Shown here one piece after another: positions 11,131 through 22,100 of a stretch of DNA of 64,000 nucleotides. Below the pieces are notes generated by a model, which was given only the letters and a program-made list of their open reading frames with translations, was not told where the DNA came from and made no database searches. The DNA is taken from contig NC_088195.1 of NCBI RefSeq assembly GCF_028769735.1, positions 248,001 through 312,000 of the forward strand, written 5' to 3'. The stretch comes from Zonotrichia leucophrys gambelii. Lineage: Eukaryota; Chordata; Aves; Passeriformes; Passerellidae. The position numbers and the translations under genes were made by a program. Position 1 is the first letter of the stretch; every line of letters starts with the position of its first letter.

Positions 11131-13552
11131 CATGTTTCCAATGCCTTCTGCCTCCTCCTGTGTGTCCTGTCCAGCTGCTTCAGAGAAGGTAATATATTCA
11201 GAAGCTCATAAGGAATTAATTCTGCACCTTGTCCTTCAGTGCAGCCATGCTTTTGACTGAAAGATAATTAGAAGATGAACTTGCCTGAAAGGCTCCCTCC
11301 ACATTTTAGGCAGATTACTTCAGAGGGGTTTGTGAGAGGGGCTGAGTGTTCCCTGATGAGACTGTAGCCTTCAGAGAGATGGAAAGCAGTTGCTTGCCAA
11401 GGGTGAGTGTGCTCAGGGGGGCTTCTGTGGGGCTCATCTGCAGCAGGGCACTGACCAGTCTGAGTTTCCTTCAGCCCACAGTGGGACCTTCTCTTGTACA
11501 AGCACTGGGAGTTTGCTCTGGCTAACTGGTGTATTTCTGTTCCAGTTCTGTGGTTTTCTGCTAATTGCTTGTTAATAAATGAGTGTAGCCTTGCATAGTC
11601 CTTAGCAGAAGAAACTGTCACTTCTTCTGTCAGGTGTACTGGAGCTCAGTGGGCTGTGCCATGACTGCTCCAGGTACTTCTGTAGCACTTGCACTTGAGC
11701 CAAGTATTTTTACTCCTCTTATTTACTGCTGTGACAGAGGAATGCAGCTGCACAGGTGGACCTGGCAGGACTAGGGAGGTTTCCTGTCTTGGCTGTGGTT
11801 ACTCTACAGAGCACTGGAGGCATCCAATTTCAGCATCACCGTGATGAAGCCAGAAAGAGGAGAAGCCAATAAACCAAAGGCAACCTGTCCTCAGGAGTTT
11901 CCCTCTTTGTTTTAAAATATGAACCTCTGCATTCAAGAGGGGGATATATTTAGGCAGCAGCCATTGATTAAGGTGTCATTCATCAAGCTGGCCCCCAGAT
12001 CTCCAACAGACACCCCCCGGGGTCCTCTGCAGAAGAAGAAGTGTTTGTTGACGGCTGACCCCGGGTCCCCAGGCACTGGGTCCCTCCCAGCCCAGGGAGT
12101 GTGTCCTGCTCTGGGAGGGAGGCTTGGATTGATGGCTGAGGGGCAGCATTTTTTTCAAGTCTGTCGTAAATTGAGAGGAGGTGGAGCAGTAATGAAGATA
12201 AATGAGAGACTCTTCCCGGCTGATGAGCCTGTGCTGACGGATGCTGCACTGGCTCGGGATGCCTTGGGCCTGCCTCAGACCTCCTGCTCACCTGCCAGCA
12301 TTCCTCAGTACAGCCAGGATGGGAAAACTGTCTCCCTGAAATTCGGGGGGTCTTGGAAGGGCCTGGGGGGAGACCAGAAGTGTCCTGGGTGAACACCAGC
12401 TCCAGTGCAAGAGCAGGGAAGGTGCTGCACAACCCTCTTGTGCTGTCAGGGAATTGGTTTAATTCTGTAAAAAGCAGTTTAGGCAGTGGGAAGGTGGGAT
12501 TCCTGTAATTCTCTCAAGATCTCCAATAAAATGTCACCTTTTGGCTTGGCTGTGGCTTTGCAGCAGCTCTGCTGAAGGTCCTTTTTCTGCATTAGCACTC
12601 TCAGGGGTTTGGCGTGGAGGAAGGTGCTTAATTCAGCCCATGCCAGGCTCTTTTAATTCTTTGAGCAGCTCCCCCATCAAAACTGGTTTTAAAGTGGATT
12701 TCTCTCTCCACTTAAACTATTATTTCCTAGGGCCATTGAGTAAGATCCCTGTTCAGAAATGCTTTTGGTGGAGTAGCTGGTGGGTGGCTTAGGACCAGAA
12801 TAATCTTCTTTGCCTTAATCCCATCCTGTTCCTTTGACCTTCCTTCAGACTTTGCTTTGTAGCCTGCTCAGCTCCCTTGCCCACACTTCTCACTGCTTCC
12901 AGAGAAAGCCCCAGCTCCTCAGAGACCTCTGACGTGGCCTCTGGCTGCCATAAAGCAGACCCCAGCAAAATGCAGGTGAATGGCCCTGTTGACTTGGCCT
13001 CTCTTATTGTTACAAGTTTGGGACTTCCATGAAAACTTCCTCTGTGTGGAACACCCTTGCCCATCAGCACAATGCTGAGCAGTATTAGGAAAATTAACCC
13101 CATTTTTCTGGCTCAGGGAGGAGGCACAGCGTGCCTGGGGCAATGTGCAGCCTGGCTCTGGTGGGGGAACTGCAATAGCACTCTCAGCCTCATGGATTGC
13201 AATGGTTAAGATAATTTTTCTTTTTTACCTGGGTCAGTTTCGTTTCCAGGTTCAACTGTTATACATTCCATTTGTTTGTGTGGATCAGGACCTTTTGACC
13301 AGACTCTATAAAATATTTGTATGCTAAGTAAAGCATTTTTGTAATATCTGCTTGCTCAAATTGGTGGAGAAAAGAGGAAATTTGTAGAGATGAGAGGTGG
13401 ATCCCTGTAACTTACCTACCAGCAACTCTGCAGCTGCCTTCCCCTCCTCTGATCAGCTTCAATTTTAGTTGATTATGTTTTGAGTGTTTGGAGGTTTTTT
13501 AATGGGAAAGAGTTGTAAGTTTATCTAGCATCCCCTGTTGACCCTGTGCTGT

Positions 13553-13760
13553 AGAACCATGGAATGGTTTGAGTGGTACAGGACTGTAAAACCTTTCTTG
13601 TTCCACCCCCTGCCATGGGCAGGGACAGCTTCCACTTGACCAGGTTGGTCCGAGCCCTGTCCAACCTGGCCTTGAACACTTTTGGGGATGGGGCACCTGA
13701 AGTGTGATCCTGCTGAGAAAGGGTTCCCTGGAGCTTTGGATGCTCAGCTCCGTAGGAAGC
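13553..13760 (-). mobile_element. CR1 LINE fragment, reverse orientation
   Basis: AACCATGGAATGGTTTGAGT, CCCCCTGCCATGGGCAGGGA and CCAACCTGGCCTTGAACACT are diagnostic CR1 blocks read on the reverse strand. Confidence 0.85.
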
Positions 13761-14509
13761 TTTGGGACAGCAGGAGCTGCAAATAGCAGGGAAGAGAAAC
13801 ACTGTGGGCTGGTTCCTGTTCTGGGGATGTGCTCAGCTGAGTGAGTAGGAATTCAAAAAGCAGAGGACATAATTTTCTGGTACAGGTTTATAATGAATTT
13901 TGACTTAAAATAATAAGCAGTATACACAACATACACATGACAGTTGTACAGAGATGCTGTTGTATGGTTGACTTCAGAACCTACCAGTAAGTTCACAGGT
14001 TTCATTTGCTCTCTCAAGCCCCGTGTGTCCACCAGCATCTAGAGGTGGCCTTTGTCTCTGTGCAGTCCTTCAGAGTTCAGTTCCAGGTTACAGCTCCACT
14101 TGTTCCCTGTGCTGGGGACACAAGCCTTGTGCAGAGGTGGCTTTTGCTCAGTGGGGTTAGTGATGTGTCAGGTCTGCTCCAGGGAAACACAGGTATCATG
14201 GAACTGTCTTACGAATTCACAACACCCTTCCTCTGGCCTTGCAAAAAAGAAAAAGCAAGAATGCTTTTGCAAGAGTGGATTATTCTGAACTAGTGTTTTT
14301 CGCTGGTGAAGCTTTACTGTAACAGATTCTCTGGGGAGGTGCAGGATTCCTCAGCCATCTCGTCCCGACGGTCAGTCCTCCGAGTCTCTGTTGGTCGCAC
14401 CATCCCTTTGCCAAGAGAACCTTTGCAGGTTCACAGTTTAAGCAAGGATCGCAGCCTCCTGCTAGGTCAGGGATTAGTTTTGCTGAGCACATCGAAGGGC
14501 CCACAGTAC

Positions 14510-14525
14510 CTCCTGGGAACCGTAG
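14510..14525 (-). promoter_or_regulatory. ZNF143/THAP11-type motif (left of a pair)
   Basis: On the minus strand the sequence ACTACGGTTCCCAGGA matches the known ZNF143 core ACTACAATTCCCAGMA with two changes at variable positions. It lies about 150 bp past the WNT2B stop codon, in what should be 3' UTR. A partner motif on the other strand lies about 50 bp away. Confidence 0.5.
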
Positions 14526-14576
14526 TCCTTTCCTTAGTGCTTTGGAGAATTAATTAAATAAAAGCCATGCAGTTGA

Positions 14577-14592
14577 ACTACAGCTCCCAGAA
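14577..14592 (+). promoter_or_regulatory. ZNF143/THAP11-type motif (right of a pair)
   Basis: ACTACAGCTCCCAGAA on the plus strand matches ACTACAATTCCCAGMA at 14 of 16 positions. Together with the minus-strand copy at 14510 it forms a divergent pair. ZNF143 sites usually mark promoters, often bidirectional ones, or chromatin loop anchors. Function here is inferred. Confidence 0.55.
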
Positions 14593-14675
14593 CATCGTGG
14601 CCCTCAGGGCACAGGGGTTTAAAAAAAATTGCAAGGGGGGTGGCAGTGGCTTCTTCCCTCAGTGCTCCCGTCTCA

Positions 14676-14905
14676 TCAGGTCTGGTCCAACCACTCGGCC
14701 CGTTTGGGGGCCTTGCACGTGTGCACGTCCACAGTGTCCTCGCACTCCTTGCAGCGCACAGCGCAGCACCAGTGGAACTTGCACTCGCACTTGGTGACGC
14801 GGGTGACGCGCGTGGTGTCGTAGCCGCGGCCGCAGCACATCACCTCGCAGCCGTCCGTGCCGCGGGACGCCTTGCTGCACACGCGGCCCGCCGTGCCCAG
14901 GGAGC
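14676..14905 (-). CDS. WNT2B: WNT2B exon 5 (C-terminal cysteine-rich region, stop)
   Basis: Encodes [20 protein letters not shown], then [36 protein letters not shown] cysteines and the WNT2B-specific end AEWLDQT. The TGA stop is at 14678-14676. This is the C-terminal Wnt cysteine knot that contacts Frizzled and LRP6. The exon starts at the second base of a glycine codon, matching the single G left by exon 4. The acceptor CCGCAG is at 14911-14906. Its acceptor and first bases are repeated twice more in the upstream intron. Confidence 0.97.
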
Positions 14906-17900
14906 CTGCGGGGGAACGGAGCGGGTCAGGGTGTTCACCTCCCTGTGTGCCAGCATTTCCCTGCCCGCCCATCCCAGGGTGCCCAGGGAGCCTGCGGGGA
15001 AACGGAGCGGGTCAGGGTGGTCACATCCCTGTGTCCCTGCACTTCCCTGCCCGCCCCGCCGTGCCCAGGGAGCCTGGGGTGGGAACACAGCATGCCAGGC
15101 TGCTCATCTCCCCGGGTCCCTGCTCTCATCCCAGCCTCGGGCTGTGTTCAGAGGAGCAGCTTATGTGTGGAACAGGCTCTGTTGGCTGCTCAAAGGAGCT
15201 TTGTGCTGCAGAAGATGGGCTCTTCTGTGATGACCAGAAGCCTGAGGGGTTTTGGACAAATGCAGTCCTGCCTGTGCAGGTGTGGGGTGCTGTGGGGACT
15301 CTTGGGTCTGGGTAACCCCCTCTCCAAAGATGGGTTGAGTGGAGGAGCTGAGCCCCCAGGCTGGGCTAGCTGGGAGATGCTGGCCTGTTGGGAAGGGAGG
15401 AAGAGATGCTTTTGGGTAACGACTCCAGGTTTTACCTGCTGACTTGTCCATCACGCAGTAATCAGGTGAGTTCTCAAAATACACCAGATCTGTTTTTGTG
15501 GGCTTCCTGAAGTTCTTGTTGGCCACGGTGAAGCCAGTGCCATCCTGATTCATCGTCACCTGGATGGCCCCGTTGTATTTCTTCCTCAGGTAATCCCCTG
15601 TTTTTCGAAAATCTGACATTGCCAGCCAACAAGTCCTTAGTGTGCAGGAGCCGCTGACGCCGTGGCATTTGCACTCCAGCTTCAGGAAGCGCTTCACAGC
15701 CTGTGGGAAGAGAGATGGGTGAGGACCAGTGGTCACCCTGGGCACAGATACTGCAGCAGTGTCCACTCATTGCTGGTGCAGCTTACCAGCCCCTGGCTGT
15801 GTGGGATGGGGCTCCTGATGGGAGACAGAGGCTGTGTATGGGGATCACCAATGCCAGCAGCAGCAAGGACACAGGAGGCAAAGGTGAGCGAGGTCCTGCC
15901 ATTCCCTAGGGCAAGGCAGGGCAGCATCCAGCCTTATCCACAGCAGGAGCTGCCCTCCAAAGATGCCCAAGGTCCCGTTTCTCTGGCCAAGCTGTTTTGG
16001 CTGCCCAGTCCCCTCGGGAAGGTCCCAGAGCTCTGGGCTCTGCTGCAGGGCTGCACTCACCATCCTCCCGCAGCGGTTGTTGTGCAGGTTCATCAGCGCC
16101 CGGGCATCCTTCACCTTTTTCTCCTTGGCATCCACAAAGGCCTTGGCAAAGCGGATGCCGTAGTTGATGTTGTCGCTGCAGCCGCCCCAGTCGAACTCCC
16201 CACGCTCGTCCTTGGAGCGGCCCCTCTTGAGCGGGTCACAGCTGCACACCTTGAGGTCCCCCTGGCTGCACGCCCGCGTGATGGCATAGACCACCCCGGC
16301 CGAGGAGATGGCGTACACGAAGGCGGCCTCCCTGCTGCCTGCCAGGGGAGAGAGACAGGAACGGGGAGTGAGCGTGCCAGGCTGTGCCAGGTGTGCCTGC
16401 AGCCCATGAGGAACCGGGCCTTGGGGAACGAGACAGGAATGGGGAGTGAGCGTGCCAGGCTGTGCCAAGAGCCTGCAGCCCATGAGGAACCGGGCCTTGG
16501 GGAGCGACACCATCCCGTGTGTGGATAAGCCCAGCCCAGCCATCTCTGCTGACCACAGTGTCCGGCCCTGGCTGGCCTGGAGCCCTTCAGGCTGACTGCA
16601 GTGCTCAGGGCACATGCCCACGGTGGTGAGAGCAGCCAGCACCTCGGGCCAGGGCGGCTGCCCTCCCTCCCTACCCTCCCTGCCTCCCTCGGGCCGGGCG
16701 CGGCTCCTCCCGCACAGCACAGCTTGCTGCTGCTATTCTGTGTCTCTGGTTCAAGTTCGCAGCTGGTTTTATAATGCTGTAAAAGAAGCTGCAAATCAAA
16801 ACCATGTTAGTCTTCATTTCGAGAGCCTTTGAAAGCAACTTCAAAGGCAGCAGAGCTCTCTTTGGGCCTCGCAGGATGGGGCTGTGGCGAGGAGCTTTCA
16901 TCATTCCCCATCCTTTGCCAGGACAGGATGCGAGCAGGAGAAAAGGTGCTGTGATGGGAACAGAGAGGCTGAGCAGCAGGCTGCAGCACGGCGGGGTGAA
17001 AGCTTCATTCAGCATTCCAGTCCCCTTCCTCCAGTTGGGTCAGGCATCTGGCTTGTGGCTCTGCTGCTTGTCCACCCCACGGGCAGCTGCTCCATCCCCC
17101 CGCCAGCAAGGGGCAAGCCCCCCACTCACTGGCTCCTTCTGTGGCACTCACATGTCCTCCATACGAGCTGTGAGTGCAAAGACTCTTCCAGCCGCTTTTG
17201 ATTTGCAGGCCACATGGCTGGATGCTCCCAGCACGTCATGGGATGCAGCAGCATCTGTCCTGCAGCGCTGCTGCCTGTGCTGGGGCTTGTGCTGGCTCCC
17301 AGGGCCTGTTTGCTCCCAGAGCACTGCCGGGGCAGCTGGAGCCCATGGTGCTGCTCCTGCTCTGGAACCGCCCCACCCTGTCCCCATCGTGCCTTTCCTC
17401 TCTGTTCCTTGGGTACCTTTCCGGGGTGCATCCCTGCTTGTGTTGTATCTGTCTCTCACCTGGAGGGGGAAGTTCTCTCCCAGTCCTTTGTGCAGGGCTG
17501 GCACCTGCCCCGCAGCCATGGTCCTCCTCCACCTCAGAGCCTGGAGCAGGGACTGGAGCTGCATCTGTGCCTTGCCTCCCTTGCCATGCGAGGGAACAGC
17601 CAGTTCCCACGTGAATTGCTGAGTCCTGGCCAACCCCGCTCTCCAAATATTTATATATCCCATTACTGTTTACATATGCGCCTGTTCTCCGGAGGTGTCT
17701 CCTCCTTCCCCCTTCTCCCCCAGTGCTCCCCCTGCTCCATCTCATCTGGTGCAGCTATTCCAAACGCACTGCTCCGCTCCCATTACGACTTGATTAATTT
17801 ACAAGGAAAGGCAAAGCTCTCCTCAGGGAGTAATCCAAGCCACCGGGCATGGCAGCCCAGGGGGAGGAGAGACTCTCAGGAAGGGAAGTCCCAGGGTGGT

Positions 17901-19108
17901 GGGAAGGGGACAGGGCAGGACCTACTTCTCAGCATGACCCGGCCGAAGACGGTGTGGTCGCGGTCCAGGGTGCTGCAGTTCCAGCGGTGGTGCCGGAATT
18001 GGTGCTGGCACTCTCGAATCCACTCCTTGGCTCCCTCCCCGACCGACTGCATGATGTCAGGGTACCTCTGGCAGAGCTGCCGCTGCTTGTTCACCAGCCC
18101 GGGGATGTTGTCACAGATCACCCTCGCGCCCAGTGCCCCGATGTACCTGCGGGAGAGAAGGGTGCCACGTTACTGCCCTGCCTGCACAGGGCAGTCCCAG
18201 CATCACTGAATGCCCTCAGTGGAATGGGACCCACAAGGATCATCCAGTCCAACTCCTGGTCCTGCACGGGACACCCCCAAAATCCCACCCTGTGACTGAG
18301 AGCATTGGCTAAACGCTTCTTGAGCTCTGGCAGCCTTAGGGCCACGACCACTGCACCGGGGAGCCCCTTCAGTGCCCCACCACCTTCTGGAAGAACCTTG
18401 TCCTGATATCCAGGCTAAACCTCCCCTGACACAGCTCCAGGCATTGCCTTGGTTCCTGTCCCTGGTCACCGAGAGCAGAGATCAGAGCTGCCCCTCCACT
18501 ACCCCAATGAGTCTTTTTGTTTAATAAAGTAATCCCAAGATGCATGAGCCAGGGGCAAGCAGAGCTTTTCTCAGTGTGTGCATCACTGCAGGAAGGAGCA
18601 GGGAGTCCGTGGAGCCCATCTCCCCCCGCAGACAGCCAGCTCTGGGTGCTGTGAGTCATGGATGCCTCCCATAAGCCTGGCCTGTGTCAGCTCCTGGGGC
18701 AGCAGCAGAGAACTTGCTGATGTGCAAAATCTCCCTCCCAGCCTCTTCCCAACATGCCAGCCCCGTGCTGTCGCCCAGCCCTGCTGAGCACAGCAGGATG
18801 GAGCCCAGCTGAGCCCAGGGGGGCTCCTGCAGCCTCTGCCCTTTCTCCTGCCTGCATTTGTCAGGAATGTCCATGGCACAGACACCTGCGGATGCGCAGG
18901 TGAGGGAGGAAGAGGAGCAGGCTGCACCCGTTGGTGCTGCGCTCCTCACACACAGTTGTCCCCCAGCTGTCGATTTCTCTCTGTGCATCTCCTGGACATT
19001 CAGTCTTGTGCCCTGAAGCTCCATAACTGGCAGAACTCTGCTGTGGCTCCCACCTTGCCTGCATCCCACCTGTGTCCCGCAGCTGTGGGGAGAGAGCAGG
19101 ACTCGGAG

Positions 19109-19140
<32 letters not shown>

Positions 19141-22100
19141 GCACAAAGAGCCGCCTGCCGGAGCCTGGCTGAGCCCATGGGCAGCTTTCCACAGCCACGG
19201 GGGAGGGACCTGAGCTCTGCCCCGCACTCTCCCCATCCCGACAATGGCAGCAATGTGGAATTTTCCATCCCGGTCGGCTCCTGCCTGCACCACCCGCTCA
19301 CCCCTCTGGCTGCTTGTGCTTGAGGATGATTTCTGCTGCAGAGCGCAGAGCTGGGATTCTGGCTGGAAGGGATGAGGTTTGGGTGATATTCAGATTTTTT
19401 CTAACCCTCAGACTGGAAGCAAAAACCTTCCTTCAATAATAATAAAAAGCAATAAGCTTGGACAATATTTCATTGTCTGTCTCTGGACATGTTCTCTCAG
19501 TTCTATCCACCCCAGAGAGAGCTCCCAGGCTCAGGAAAGCCCTGCAAGCACAGAAAGCAATGGGATCTGCTCCCTCTTTTAAAATATTTTGTTTAAATGC
19601 TGGCAGAAGCACAAGGTCATCCCGGGCTGGAGCTGAGGATAATAAACCCAGCTCCCCATGGCTTTGCAAAGCCAGACTCCAAGGGGCAGTGAGCTTTATT
19701 GTCACAAGCATGCTCACCAGCCTCTCATCCTGAGGCAGAGCAACAGGGGAGTGGCAGAAGCTGTTTGGGAAAGAAAAGCCAACAGGAGCTCCTCAAGCAC
19801 TGCTGACTGGGGATGCTTCAGTGCCTTGCTCGTGCCAGGCTGAGAGCAGCCCCTTCCTTCCCATGGGGACAGGGCAGAGGAGCATGCCACCAGCTGGATG
19901 GTGGCACGGTGACATCGAGTGGGACTGCAGAATTCTTTCCCCAGGGCATGGTCAGCTCCCCAGCCCTGAATTCATCCTGCCCAGCAGGGATGGGGATGGC
20001 TGGCTTACCCCTGCCTGTGCTGGCAAGGCAGTGATGAGATGCTGGGAGGCAGCAGGCTGCACGATAGAAGTTCAGAAGTGGCCAAGCTCCTCTTTGCTGG
20101 AGAAAAGTGATGCTGAGAAAGGTAAAATGTTCTGTGATGGGCCCCTCACCAGGGACCTTGTGGGGCTGGAGCACTGGTCTCCAGTCCCAGCTGAGGGCTG
20201 AGAGTGGGCTGGGACACAGCAGCTGCCTCCCGGACCGGAGAGTGATGGATAAAGCACTCACACCATCCCCTGGGAGACCGAGATCAAGGGAAACCCTCCA
20301 GACAAGATAAACACCAGGCACTCCCTTTTTCACACTGGAAGCTAATTACTTCTCCTTAATTCTCCTGCCAAATACCCAGATCAGAGCAAACATTATCAGC
20401 AGGAGAAAGTGGAGGGAGAGCAGAGCACAGGGCACCAACTGCTGCAGTAGCAGCTCGCCATGTGCATCCCACAAGGGCCAGTGGTGCATCTCCCTTTGCC
20501 TGTGGCAGCACATTTACACAGCACCTACAGGCCTCCATCAGAGTTCATGTGCTGAAATCTAACACACAACCAAAGGGAAAATTCCTCCCATGACCTGGAA
20601 AGGCTGCGCTTGTCTCGGCAAAGACGAGAGCTTCCACTTGGTGAGAAATGCTCCAGTAGAGTTCAGTTACTCTGAAATGGAGCAAGACGAGGAACAGCAG
20701 AAAATTCTGCCAAGCAGAGTTTTGGGAGGGAAAAAACCCAAACATTTGTTTTGGACAGATGAAAGCATCCCTTCTAATTTTATTTCTCAAAATCTGTGAC
20801 ATTTTAAAAATACTGCAATGAGAAACACAATGGATGTTCCGAGAAGTCCCCAGCTGCCTTATCAGAACTTTGTTTTCAATCAAACGAAGCTGTGCTGGAA
20901 GTGGCACACTGCTGCAGTGCTGTACTCTGGGGTAATCTGCATTTTTGTAGTTGAAAATCCCACAAAACCCAAGCCCTGAGTTCAGAAAAGTCTGTGAGAG
21001 ATAACTACTCCTCATGCTGGAGGCTACTCAGGCCTGGACTTCAGGGCTGGGAGGGGAGAGGCAGGAGCTGGACAGCCTGCCGTGAGAAGGAGCTGGGAGG
21101 CAGGGAAGGAGGGAGTGGAAAATTAAGTGCATGTGGGGATAACAATCCCCCACCCTGTCCAACAGGATTCCATATGCTGCTGCCTCCTGAGGGTGTGTGA
21201 AGCCCTGGCATCACCCTTTGCCAAGCGCAGAGCTGTTTGCCCAGCTTGGGTACAAAGGGGCTGGCACAACCCCTCTGACCACCCTGGGCTGCATGGTGCA
21301 ATCAGGAGTGCTGCAGGGTCACCTCCTGCCCATCAGTGTGCCATTCCAAGCTTTTCCAAGTTGCATTTCCCATTTTCCCTGGATCTGGTGTGTGGGGCCG
21401 TGCTGCGGGACCTGCGCCATCCCTCCCGCTGTCCCTTCCCTGCTGCTCACAGGGCAGCAAAGGCAGCTGAGCATGGAGACCTTATCTTCCACGGCAGGTG
21501 CTTGTGTAGCCTGCGGGGTGAAGGCTCCTGTCCCTCCCTGCGAGCTGCAGGGCTGCATGCAGAGATGCAGCTGCATGCAGAGCCCATCCCAATCCGCGAG
21601 TGGAACAGGAGACTCCCGTCACATGCTGCCTCCAAGCTGTTGTTCTTGTGGAGAGTCTGCTGACTTTGGCTCTTGTAAACAAGGAGAAACCTAAATTGCT
21701 TCTAAGATAAACATGCAAATCAGAGGCAGACGCATCTCTTTAGCTGGTGGCGCGCAGGCTGGGCTAGCCCCTCCATGGCCGGCTCTGTGTCCGGCTCCTG
21801 TACTTCCCACACCAGCCCTCAGCTCCTTGTGCTGCCTCTGCCCCCTGCTCAGGTGACAGAATGCACAGCTCCTCCCCAGAGATCACTGGGAAGAGTCTCT
21901 TGGAAAACGGGGTTTTGAAATAAAGAAATCAATTTAATGGGAATTCATAAAATTACATGGAATCGGAAACTGTCCTGTCGCTCTTCCATAATACCAAGGT
22001 GCTCCTGCAAAGTGGGTGCCCTAATTCAATGAAATTTGTACTAGACACTGCTTTAGCTAAGACTTGATTTTTTGCCATTTCATAAGGCATTGGAAAACCT

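Larger units (their letters stand above)
6760..14675. other. Convergent intergenic region with ST7L and WNT2B 3' UTRs
   Basis: No coding exon was recognised in this 7.9 kb between the two stop codons. Both 3' UTRs must lie here, since the genes face each other. It includes a TG/TA microsatellite (8400-8446), a T-rich run (9268-9292), three reverse CR1 relics and the ZNF143-like motif pair near 14.5 kb. An ATTAAA at about 7181 could serve the ST7L transcript, but this is weak. Confidence 0.6.
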
